Assembly (NCBI GenBank): GCA_003868215.1
Contig: QWDQ01000005.1
Span: forward strand, 62,001 to 126,000
Source of the DNA: Pseudophaeomoniella oleicola
Lineage: Eukaryota; Ascomycota; Eurotiomycetes; Phaeomoniellales; Phaeomoniellaceae
Reading direction: 5' to 3'
DNA length: 64,000 bases
A model generated the notes under the pieces. That model had not been told where the DNA came from, searched no databases, and saw nothing but the letters and a program-made list of their open reading frames with translations. The translations under genes and the position numbers were made by a program. Shown piece by piece: positions 1 to 10,213 of this stretch. The stretch's first letter is position 1; every line of letters starts with the position of its first letter.

Positions 1-1
1 A

Positions 2-514
2 ATCGCTACGAGTACCTCCGCCATCGGCAGAGCCGCCGGACCGTTCCTATCCGGGAATCTTTTCACCTTTGCGATCGATCGGGGATTCGTGATTGCTCCC
101 TGGTGGTTGCTATCGTTCATCTCCGCTGTCGCTGCCATCCCTGTCTTCTACCTGAAAGAAATGGACGGTTTCAGCGCCACAGACGACTCATCTGAAGACG
201 AGGACCTCGAAGACACCGAATCCGAGCTCCAATCCCCCACAACTGATAGATCGAAGAACAGTTTCGCCATCGAAGAGGAAGAAGAAGAAGAAGAAGGAGA
301 AGATGACGACGTCAGCAAGTCCGACGACGATGATAATCTCCGCCTCGGATCCCGTTCCCAAGCAAGGCGCTTCAGCGCCATCGAACCCCGAATGTCCAGT
401 CCGCTCGGCATGGCGAACATCGGACCGCCGCACGCGCGCCGGTTCAGCAACAACCTGGGCCCGACGCGTGCTGGGTTAGGGACTGGGAGTGATATCGGCG
501 GCGGGGTTGGCTAA
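2..514 (+). CDS. MFS transporter, 3' end only (ZIFL/Ycr023c-like)
   Basis: The gene runs in from the left edge, so only its last 170 codons are present. Frame 2 is open from the first base. It contains an I-G-R-A-A-G-P-F-L-S-G-N-L-F segment followed by a hydrophobic helix (around positions 90-165), which resembles the last membrane segments of drug/H+ antiporter-type MFS proteins of the ZIFL/Ycr023c group, where a G-R-A-x-G-P motif precedes the final helices. After the helix comes a cytosolic tail of about 115 residues, very rich in Glu, Asp and Ser, with an uninterrupted run of Glu near positions 272-300, ending in Gly-rich sequence. Substrate cannot be inferred. The family assignment rests on a short segment and is moderately secure; that it is the C-terminus of a polytopic membrane transporter is more secure. 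Confidence 0.7.
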   Translation: MATSTSAIGRAAGPFLSGNLFTFAIDRGFVIAPWWLLSFISAVAAIPVFYLKEMDGFSATDDSSEDEDLEDTESELQSPTTDRSKNSFAIEEEEEEEEGEDDDVSKSDDDDNLRLGSRSQARRFSAIEPRMSSPLGMANIGPPHARRFSNNLGPTRAGLGTGSDIGGGVG

Positions 515-818
515 GTATGATAGATGGTGGCGGCGTTAGATTACTGGTGAGGGTTAATTAGTCAGATTATCAAAAAGAAGCCGTTTACTCAAATCGGATG
601 AAAGATCTCTTTCCTTGTAGTATGATATGATGTGATCTGACAGTAGAACCGGCATCGGAATCGAAGGGACAAAACAGGACGGGATAAAAAAGGGGGTTGG
701 CTCTCTCTCTTGAAGATGTATGTTGGAAATAAAAGAATACGTTGGAACATTGTATATGGAAGGAACCGATGTATCCTTGTAGTAAATTAACTATGGTCCT
801 AACATGATCACGATCTCC

Positions 819-1721
819 CTAGACCCGACCAAGACCGACCGACGCCGCGATCCATTCGAGAAAAGCAGGCGCGCGTTTCGATTTCGAGACAATGGCGCTG
901 GTGGTAGTGGTGACGGTCGACTGCGTGCCTCCGGTCGACATGGCCAGGCAGAAGGAGGCGAACAAGCTGCTGAACGCATTGTAGGACGGTTGAGTCGTGA
1001 TGTAGACGGCGGGGACGTTCGCGGCGACGAGTTGCGATATGGTCGTCGCTTGGGTGGCGGTCGTGCCGGTGAAGTCGTGGATGACGAAGGCAGATTTGGC
1101 GCGCTGGCTCGTCTGTACGGCGTTGACGGACGAGGGTTTGTAGGCGCGGTAGTAGTCTTCGAAGGCGATCACGAGGTCGGCCATGTTGTAGTAGACGCTG
1201 TCGACGGGGACGCCTGGGTTGAAGACGAAGTAAGGAGCGGCACCGGAGGGGAGTTTGAGCTTGGTACGCGCGTAGCTGGTGATGTTGGTCATGTATTGGA
1301 TAGAGAGGTCGTCGGTGTCGCTGGGGGCTTCGTCGAAGAAGATGCCGTCCATGTGCAAGTCTGACGTCGGGTAGGAGATCCAGGTGGTATAAGCGTCGAT
1401 GTCAGCTGTGGCCCGAGTGTAGTTTCGTGTCGCCTCGCTCGTATGGACGTATCCGAGAAGGAGGGTGTTGCTGTAGGTGTTCAGCTTGGCGATCCCGGCC
1501 ATATAGTTATAATCGGGAGCTCCTAGAAACATGTTAGTAAACACAGCTGGAAATCACGCAGGTAAACCAGTATACAGACCATTCGAGCCAGGACCATCTG
1601 AAATGTCAATCACGAGATTGAATTGTATAGAAGGGTAGTTGGAGATCTGTGTATAGAGAGGGCCCCAGGCATTGTATGATGGATAGATATAGAGCGGGAA
1701 AAGGATAATTGGATTGACCAT
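819..1721 (-). CDS. Spherulation-specific family 4 (spherulin-4-like) protein
   Basis: Two exons: 1721..1580 and 1522..819, joined across a 57-nt intron (donor GTCTGT, acceptor TTTCTAG; phase 1, restoring a Gly codon). The product is about 281 residues. The N-terminus reads M-V-N-P-I-I-L-F-P-L-Y-I-Y-P, the usual opening of the spherulin-4 family, followed by the family's F-N-L-V-I-D pattern, a G-I-F-F-D-E motif (acidic residues at the barrel-strand end) and F-V-F-N-P-G. The family is related to GH114-like TIM barrels of putative endo-galactosaminidases; the catalytic role in fungi is unproven. No signal peptide is visible at this start: the N-terminal hydrophobic stretch is the first barrel strand. 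An additional upstream exon carrying a signal sequence cannot be excluded. The C-terminus has a Thr/Ser-rich stretch. It is convergent with the MFS gene. Confidence 0.8.
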
Positions 1722-2953
1722 ATTGTATAGGGATAGATCGTGTCCCGACCTAGCTGTTGCAGATCGATATGCGTGGGAGATAATGCTACCTCGCTGAGAT
1801 GCAAATCCGCCCTGGAGCCATCATGACAGGTCGTGAGAATATATATCCCATCTTCGAGAGATCCCAAGGTGACGTTGACGGAAGGTGCAACAGATCGCAC
1901 TGCAAACGCTCAACAGTTGACTTTCTTATGGCTACGGGTCCATCTGAAGATAGACGGTTTGAACATTGTAGGTTCACAAGTGATGGGGAATAGGTCAGGC
2001 AACTGTCATTCTCTAGGGTAATGCAGAGCTTGTTCTGCAATCAATATAGCTTTACCTTCACTGCAAGGTTTGCATGATAGCAACGTCTTGCCTCTGGTGA
2101 TGATCTTTTGATAGATGGCTGCTAGCTGGTAGCGAGATGCTCCTGAACAGGCGGAAGTATAGTCCGCATCCATCCGGCACGACTGGCAAAGAGCAAGCGA
2201 CAAGGATATATAGAGCAAGACAGTCGAAACAGAAGACAAGAGGAAAGAATATCAAGGAGTCATGGCGCACTGAAGACAACGACAATAATCTTGAGGATTC
2301 CGCAACCGGAATAGAAGGGTAATGATGAGGGATTTTAATGAACGCAGAGGCGCTTCCCATTGAGTTCAACCTCTCTCCTATTGGATGATTGTTCACCACA
2401 GAATGGAAACACGGTACTTTGGGCTTCTGACGTTTTAATAAACTCTGTCAAAACTGTTTCTTGTGCCTCGTCCATTGCACGAGAAGCTGGAATAAAGGGA
2501 AGATTTTGGCTGGAACGAGCGAGATAAACATAGTCGGCGGAGCTTCCGAAAAAGAATCATCATCTCATTCGCATCCGAACAGTCTATTCCTCGGTCAGTG
2601 TGAAGAAAGAGGCTGCATGTCTTTTTATGCTTGATGAACCATCGCTAGACATTGACAGTATTTCGAAGATACAATGTCACGGAAGGAGGCAGAGTAAAAA
2701 TGCGAGTGTGAATGTGTTTGTATCCTATAAGTGTCTAAGGAAATGAAAACGCTGCTTTTTAAAGGAGGTCGATTGGCTTCAGTCATTGTCTTTATTATCA
2801 CCATTATCCTTATCATTCCCAAGTATATTTCGAGGGATGTGCCACCTCCTGTCCCTCTGAATAGGATTTGAGGATTACAAAAAACATCAAAAGAAAGGTG
2901 CAAGTCAACAACGCTCATAGACAGATACTAGTGCATGGACAAATAATTCATCA
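1722..2953. other. Non-coding stretch between spherulin-4-like gene and permease
   Basis: No convincing coding sequence. Short open frames on both strands show no recognisable motif. The part nearest 1722 should hold the promoter of the spherulin-4-like gene, and the part nearest 2953 the 3' UTR of the permease. A palindromic or repeated element was not seen. Confidence 0.5.
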
Positions 2954-4789
2954 CTAACTCGCACGGGCGGTAGCTGCTTCCATAGAGTACTCACGGTTGT
3001 TTTCCTGCACATACTCCTCTTCCTCCTCTTCCTCGACATACCTCGTCGCCGGCCCCTGCCACCTCTTCCTTCCCGTAAAGCACCAATCAGCCAACGCAAT
3101 AATTAGCACTGCCCCCATTACAGGGCCCGCGTAATTCAAATTCTCTGCCGTCACAGGTAGTTCGGGTGGGAAGGGGAGGAAGATGATGATGTAGACGCAG
3201 TAGATGATCGAGAAAATGTTGATCGGGAGACCAAGCCAAGAGGGCATTTTCCATGGTCCGTAAGGAATCCGATGGCGTCGGATCTTTTTCAGGACAAGGA
3301 AGACTATTGGGATGACATATGAGATGTAGAGGCCGAGTGTGGAGAGGGAGAGGACGGCATTCTATAGGGAAAAAGCAGAGTGGTCAGTTAATTGTTGCTC
3401 TGAGCGACGGGGGAGAGGATACTTACAAAGGCAGCGGTGCTACCAATCTGGATCAAGCTGATCAGGATCATGATGGTGACCACAAGAGTAAGAGAACGTA
3501 TGGGGATGCGAAGAGTCGGATGGACGTGGACGAAGAAATTGGAGAATGGCAAGCCACCATCCCGAGCGAAGGCCCAAACGAGACGTGAAACGGACGCCAG
3601 AACACTGAACAATGCCATGATACCGGTAATTAGGCCAAGGCTCATCAAGGCAGAAGCTCCCGAGGTGGATTTGACGGTGTCGTAATAAATCTGAATGATA
3701 GGGTAACCGGTTGGGCTGTCGAGAACTGTTTCGAAGTCCCCCATCGTATACAGTAAAGTTATTAGCCATGCGAAAGCAAGGACGCTGTTGGTCGCCACGG
3801 CCAGGACCATGCTCCGAGGGACGGTTCTTGCAGCTACTTTGGTCTCCTCCGACATATGGAGCACGCCGTCGAACCCAGTAAGTGGGAAGGTAGCAGAAAG
3901 CATGCCGATACTAAACGCAACCCCGGGGTTACTCCATCCGCTAATATCGTCGACCAGCGTCTTCCAGACGAACTGATTGCTGCTGATTGGCGCAAGGCAA
4001 ATGAGGACCACCATCAGAACGGGTAATGTGACGATATGCCAGACGCCTCCAATGATCTCCAACGGTGCAAGAAGTCTTCGACCCCAAACGTTGGCGACCA
4101 GCGGTAGAGCAATAACTGCCCACATGATCAGAGTTGCATGCCACCGCTCATAATGAAGGGCGTAATCCGGGTAGGTGAGCAGTGCGAGACCTTGGATCTG
4201 CGTTGCCACGAAATATGGTGCAATCGTGGCGGTAGCGATCCAAGCAAAAACCGTTATCCATCCTTGCATCAGACTGAAGAACCGTGGTGCGAAAGGCGCC
4301 AAGTCGGCTGCCCAGTGGTATTGTGCGCCCGCTACTGGGACTATCGATGCCATTTCGGCAAGGGAACATGCTATCGCTAGGGTGCCAAAGGAGGAGAGAA
4401 TGAGGCCATATATCAGGCCAACTGACACCGATACATTAATTATCATCCTCTATTTGTTGGGCGTGCGTACCAGGCCCTCCGTTAAGTAAACCTGCTGCCA
4501 ATCCTCCGCCTATTGATTCCCAGGATGCCTGCAGCGTCGAACAGAAAGCGATCATAGGTAGGAATGTGAGGTATCTCTATGAGCAATAGCACATCGACGG
4601 GTTAGTTGAGGTTCTCCCAAATCTCCATAAAAGGACTGAATAGGTCCGGACGATACAAACATCAAGTCTCTTTCCCTTCCCGAGTACCCTGACCGAATCC
4701 ATTCCATTTTCCCTAGCCAATGGAGCGTCGGCGACGGGGACGTCGTGTGCCGTGCTATTGAAGCTCTCCATCTTGATACCGTTCGCCAT
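2954..4789 (-). CDS. APC-family amino acid/choline/GABA-type permease
   Basis: Four exons: 4789..4661, 4576..4471, 4421..3427 and 3361..2954, giving 545 residues. Intron joins are in frame and rebuild the family pattern: the second exon reads M-I-A-F-C-S-T-L-Q-A-S-W-E-S (first helix) and L-N-G-G-P, and the third continues V-G-L-I-Y-G. Later come the I-A-C-S-L-A-E-M-A-S and P-V-A-G-A-Q-Y-H-W-A motifs typical of fungal ACT-type permeases (TC 2.A.3.4), around 12 hydrophobic segments, and R-L-V-W-A-F-A-R-D-G-G-L-P before helix 9. The cytosolic C-tail has a run of about seven Glu. The likely role is plasma-membrane uptake of an amino acid, GABA or choline; substrate cannot be told. The Met at 4446 lies inside intron 2 and is not the start; the chosen start at 4789 gives a normal hydrophilic N-tail of about 45 residues. 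Confidence 0.88.
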
Positions 4790-7371
4790 GCCGGGCCAAA
4801 TTTCCCGAACTGGGCCCTGTTCGGTGTTCGAAGTATACAGACGAGACTCAATGTCAGGAGCGCATCAGGGCAATGAAGCACGAGGTCGACTAGACAACCA
4901 GCAGACAAGTCAACATGAGACAAGGAGTTGGATTTGAGTGACTCGAGAGGGCCAACAACTTTCAAGAAGAGATAAGGCAAGGCAACAACGAGAGAGGAAG
5001 CCCTGCAAAAAAAAGATATGACTTTCTAGAAGGTCAAACCTTCAAATCAGATAACGCAGGGTGCAAAAGAGGGGTGGGAGTGAAACGGTGGAGATTGATG
5101 CCCATGATCTACCACACGATCTCTATCTCCGAGAAGGTACAACATTGCCTTTCTGAAAAGAGGCGCAAGTGGGCATAAGATAAGTCGCAGACTGAAAGGA
5201 GAGAGTTCATGATTGCAAGGATAACCAGTTGGCGTTTCCTGCCATAGGGCGCGAACGGGGATTCTCAATGGTCAATAGGAGTTGAGGTTGTGAACAAGAA
5301 ATAGCTCCAATGCAACCACCCCCGGACCCAGAGCGGAGATCGGTGGATCCTGTAACATAGAGTATCCTAAGACGTATTTCTCCCTTGGTGATCAAAACAC
5401 TGCGACGCTCATGGTAAATGAGTGAGATGGCAAATTAGACGGTGTCACATGTGCAACACGTAGACCGCTGACGCATCTCCGACCACCGTGAGCAAGGCGT
5501 CTGTGGGCTTAGGATGTTTATCGCCGAAGGGAGAGAGATATTGGACGGGATCGCCTATCGGTCACTAAGCGTACGCTTGATCCGCTCGTCCTCTTCTTCA
5601 TGGGGCCTTTTGCAAGGCTTTCGCATTCATGCTAAGGAGGAGCCAATGCCACTACCTTGGATATGGCGCGCTAATTTGTCCCGACTGCGGAAAAAGGCAT
5701 TAGCCATCCCCGGAAAGTCTATTGTGGTATCAACGGGGATATGGATTTGGATTTGGATTTCCCTGTTGGTTGGTCTGGTCTTGTATGGTGGTAGCGTAGG
5801 ACTGTGGTCTTTGCCAAAGCATTTCTCTCAGCAGAGTCATGGCTTGCAAGCGAAACAGGAGATTGAGGCTTCACCGCAAACCAATTTCCAATGCGGCTTC
5901 CCATGGCACACGTGGTGAATTGGATCGATTCCGTCACAATAGATCGTATCTTGTCGATAATAACCCAATTTTCTCGCTTGGGGAACCGTGACAGTTTTAG
6001 AGGACGCAAGGCAAGGTTCCAAGTACCTGCAGGGATGAAAGAGCTGCCTCAAATGGCAAAGTACGGTATCACATGAAGTACCGATAAAACGAATGTCTCC
6101 CGGAGATTGTACCGTCTCTTCAGAAAGTGAAAGCACAGACTTTCTGCTCGTTGATGAGATATGGTACGTCTAAGATGGTGCAAGTGAACCATGAGTCGAA
6201 TCCTACAACAGCTCCCTCCAATGCGACCTGATCTCGACTATACCGTAGAGATCGATAACCTTAGTAATGGCGACTCTGATGTAGGTTCCCATTGTCATAT
6301 CGAGATATTCGAAGCGAGAGGGGGTGATACAAAAATGGCCACGTAGAAAGTTGAATTCACCCAAACGGTCCGCCAAATGCAGGACAGCATCATGACACAG
6401 ATGCACAGTAACTTAAAGGGAAATCCGTCTGCTCACCTCCATGGCAAGGTAAGCCTTGCACACTCTTCTCCTAACATGGTTGTATAGACATGCCGACGGG
6501 GAGCTATCTCGTTTCATCTCCCCAAATATGCGGTACTGTACTTGTCCATATCGGTCAGTTTAGATTAAAGGCTTGAGGACGACGATTCCACAAACGTTCG
6601 GTTCGACCTGCTAAGCGTCCAACGAAGAGAAGCGCAAAGGATCGGTGTGGGTGACCGGTGGAGTCTAAGAGATTCGAGACATACATCGTGGGATACCTTT
6701 CCTCCTTCTCCTCCTCTTCATCTTCTTCAAAACGCCACCGACAGATTATTTATTAGGATGCCCACGCAGAAAAGCCTCCGAGCAATCTCGTCGTCTTGCA
6801 TGTCATGCATATGCAACTCTCTCTCCTTGCATTCCCGGCTGACATGCTGACTGACTGACCAACCGCTCCAAGATATGTTGAACTTGTTGCCCACACACCG
6901 TCGAGGACAACTGCCTCGTTAGGATACACCGCCAAATTGCGTAGCTGAAGGTAAAATTGCAGCACGATGAGAACGGCCATTTGGTCACGTTCACTGTCAT
7001 CTCATCATGCATATTTCCTCCAAAGGTTGGCGAGAATGGCATGTCTTCCTGGGCGCAGATCATGTAGCAGACAATGACTCTAGAACCGGCTCAGGACGTC
7101 TACTATCTTCCACTAGGTGTTGTTGATCGACCGTATTTACCACACTTCACTACGTGCAGGTCTCTACAGGAAGCTTAGTGTGGACATTGGCTCCTCATTG
7201 ACCCAGTGTCCCGAATCAGGCTGCAATGAAGTGGAAAATAACCGTAAGTTACTCGGTCCGATAGTATCCTACAACAAGGTAACACAAAGCGTAATATTTG
7301 TACATCGGTGGCAAGACCTTCTGCTAAACGCCCAGATATGCATCAACCAAACGGAAAAGAGACAATACTTC
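4790..7371. other. Gene-poor 2.6-kb spacer
   Basis: No gene could be supported. The longest frame confined to this stretch (5514..5918, +) has no recognisable domain; its most striking part is a repeated Ile-Trp dipeptide that comes from a small tandem repeat of GGATTT near 5741-5762. The left end should contain the permease promoter. Confidence 0.45.
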
Positions 7372-9290
7372 TCAATGCTTCAACCCGCAACCGCAGCCCA
7401 CATCAGCTTCCCGCTTCCTATGTTTGAAGTCTCCATGATACTCGTCCAAGGTGACCAGAGTTTCATGGTCTTCACTTTCCGGAAGATTATCAGGGCCCAT
7501 CCATTCACCCCAACCTTTGCCCTCCGCCACAGCAAGCGCATCTGGCGTACCGGGCTCGCCAATATCGGCGTTCTTCGCCTTGAGTTCCTTCGTGACGGCT
7601 TCGATGTCAAGGTCGAGGTAGTCAGCAATGAACTTGCCGACTTCGGTGTTCTCATGATTACCGACCAGCGGTCCGGCATGCTTAGGATTAGAAGCATATA
7701 TATTAACATCGACAGCTGTAGCGCTATCAGTAACCGATCTCATCTCCTGTTGCCCACAATGTGGTTGTACTTACCGCTATGTCCGTGAGTTGACCAACCT
7801 ATCTGAGCCCTCCGGCTCACCATTTCTCCGAAGAGATACATGGGTGGCCAGACGGGGTTGGCGTCAATGATGGCATCAGCCTCTTCATCAGTGGCGTCCG
7901 TGATCCCGAGCCACTTATTGGCAATTTCTTCGAGAATGTATCTTCTCTTCTGAAGTCTGTTACTCTTCGCTCCGGCTCCAGTCGACCAAGACGCCCAATC
8001 AGCCGCCACGTACTGCATACTTCGGCTGGCATTGGCTAGGACACTCGGGAACCAACGATAATGTGGGTAGTCTTGATGAAGCTGTTTGGCGGTAGAGAGA
8101 CCCCCTGTCTCGTGATCTGAGGTGCTCACTAGGACACCCTCGGTATCATCGTGGTCGAGGAAATCTAACACAGCCGCGAAGGCCTCGTCATGGGCCATCA
8201 CTTCTCGAACCTGTGCAGCTGGATCATTATCATGGCCAGCATGGTCAATACGAGATCCTTCAATCATGAGAAAAAATCCTTTGTCGCTGTCTTGTGTTGC
8301 AGCCCTTAAAGCGTCGAGGGCTGCCTTTGCCATTTCTGCTTCGGAGGGATAAGTATCGGCTGCGTGTTTACGGTCGATTTCGTAAGGTATGTCATGATCA
8401 GCAAATAGAGCCAACAGTGGTAGCTCGATAGCTTTCCCGAGATCTGTCAGGTGATCGAGATCCTTTCTGCTGTCAATGTAGTTGAACCCATTCTTCTTCG
8501 CCAGGTCAACCACATTTTTATCGTCCTTCCGGCAGCTGCCGGCGGTTGTGTTGGGTAAAAAGTGACATCTTCCTCCACCCATCAATAAATCAACCTGGCG
8601 ACCTAATGGGTAGTATCCGACTTCTTGTTCTGCAATGAGGTCTTCGTACTCTCGTCTGTTGGCGTGGCTGGCAAAACAGGCGGGTGTCGCATCTGTAATC
8701 CTAGTGGTAACGACAAGTCCCGTCAGATAACCTGCTTTCTTTGCTGCTTCTAGCACGGTACCGCAAGGCGAATGATCCGGGAGAACGCTGATGGCTCCGT
8801 TGTAAGACTTAAATCCGCAAGAGAATGCTGTTGCACCAGCGGCAGAATCGGTGACCAAACTGCTGGACGACCTTGTCCTCGAGGAACCGATGAGGTGTTG
8901 GTCAAGGACCAGAACGTCGTCAATGGGAAGTCCGCTCTCATATTGTCTCCATGATCTCGTAAGCGATAGACTTGCTGGACCCATCCCATCAGAAACCATG
9001 AAGATCATATTGCGCTTCCCCGTCGGCTTGCCATCTGGGCCCCATCCTCCATTCCGCGTTCGTCGTGATGCAGCAAGTGAGTGCTCGTGTTCGTAAGCAA
9101 TTGCAAGGGCGATGATTGCTATCGTCGCTAAGACAGCCCATGTGAAAGCACCAACTTGTCGCCAAAATGCCCATGAATGCGTTCGCGAACGATCAGTATG
9201 TTGACCTGTTAGCAATGCGTCTTCTTCTTCGACTGCACGGTCCGAGGAGTGATCCGAGGACGGTCTCTGCAACAGCGGTTCTTCCGGCAT
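7372..9290 (-). CDS. PHO8: Vacuolar-type alkaline phosphatase (Pho8-like)
   Basis: Two exons, 9290..7775 and 7715..7372, give 619 residues. The intron (59 nt; donor GTAAGT, acceptor GCTACAG) splits the codon that yields T-H-G-H-S-A-V-D-V-N, the conserved metal-ligand His segment of this family. Other hallmarks are M-V-S-D-G-M-G (Asp101, metal ligand), the nucleophile motif V-T-D-S-A-A-G with Ser149, I-E-G-S-R-I-D-H-A-G-H, and T-S-D-H-E-T-G-G. A single membrane segment lies at about residues 46-66, preceded by a cytosolic tail, so it is a type II membrane protein as in yeast Pho8, which hydrolyses phosphomonoesters in the vacuole. The tail holds E-E-E-D-A-L-L, an acidic dileucine that fits AP-3-type vacuolar sorting. 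The frame is open 120 nt farther upstream, but the Met at 9290 gives the family-like tail. Confidence 0.93.
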
Positions 9291-10213
9291 ATTGCTATGT
9301 ATGGCAAGCCCAGGTCGAAGCACCAAGAGTGTATCGACATCTAGGGTTGATTGATAGGTTAGATAATATCGAAGTGATGACACGAAATAAGGATTAAGGC
9401 TAAGCCGCAATCAGCGTTGCGTAGTTTGCGTTAAGTCCCCGCAAGCCCCCGAACTTGGGATCTTCAATCGGAGACTAAACATCATCTCTGTGGTTTTTGG
9501 TTTTGTATACAAGAGACGGCGGACCAGATACCCTTTTGACCCTGGGCGATAGGTTGGTATGTATGGCTACATATGATATAATAATCCTAATATTAGTGGT
9601 TGTATCGAAAGCACTCTCAGGACAATGCGGCGCCATCGATATTGGTATGGATTAGATCTACACAGATGTATACTCAGCTTCCTAGATGAATGGACGAGAT
9701 CAGTCGGATGCCGAAGTCCGTCAGCTCTGAAACTCCGATAGTTTGTGATATCGTATATATTCAAGTGGGAATCCACGCAGTCCTCGACAGCCATAGCAGA
9801 TTTTATTGATACCATACGAGGACATCCTGGCATTGATTCTACCATATCCGTCTAGAATTCAAAATTCTATAACTGCATTACACGAGACATGTCTTTAGCA
9901 GATTCATTGCCATCTGAACACGGCATAACTTCAAAGCAGTGCTCTAGTGTGACAAGCCTTGTTCCTGCTGGAGCGCCTCTTGCCCTCGCCGTCATTGTAG
10001 CCCATGCAGTTGACAAGGCTCTTGATCTCCCTCCCGGTACTCTGGCCACAGTTGTCCCCTTCATGGTCTTCCTCACAAAGATGTGATCCGACAAACCTGG
10101 AGATCTAGACACCGCGAGATGTGCTAAGGGTGTATCTTGGGGTACATAAGGCTGCTTCCTATGACTTTTGATCATTTTTGGGAAGATCCAGTGCATACAA
10201 CCAAAGTGTATGA
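9291..10213. other. Spacer between alkaline phosphatase promoter and KAP120 3' end
   Basis: The segment next to 9290 should be the alkaline phosphatase promoter and 5' UTR. Overlapping open frames exist on both strands at about 9867-10217, but neither shows a known motif nor a plausible structure. No repeat was noted. Confidence 0.4.

Noticed and set aside
804-1364. Plus-strand open frame of 186 codons
   Set aside because: It lies antisense to the spherulin-4-like exon and its Gly/Asp/Val-rich composition is what the opposite strand of that exon would give.
5514-5918. Plus-strand open frame with a Trp/Ile-rich hydrophobic stretch
   Set aside because: The hydrophobic part derives from a GGATTT microrepeat, no family motif is present and no splice partner was found.
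7117-7788. Plus-strand open frame of 223 codons
   Set aside because: More than half lies antisense to the last exon and intron of the alkaline phosphatase gene; no domain is recognisable.
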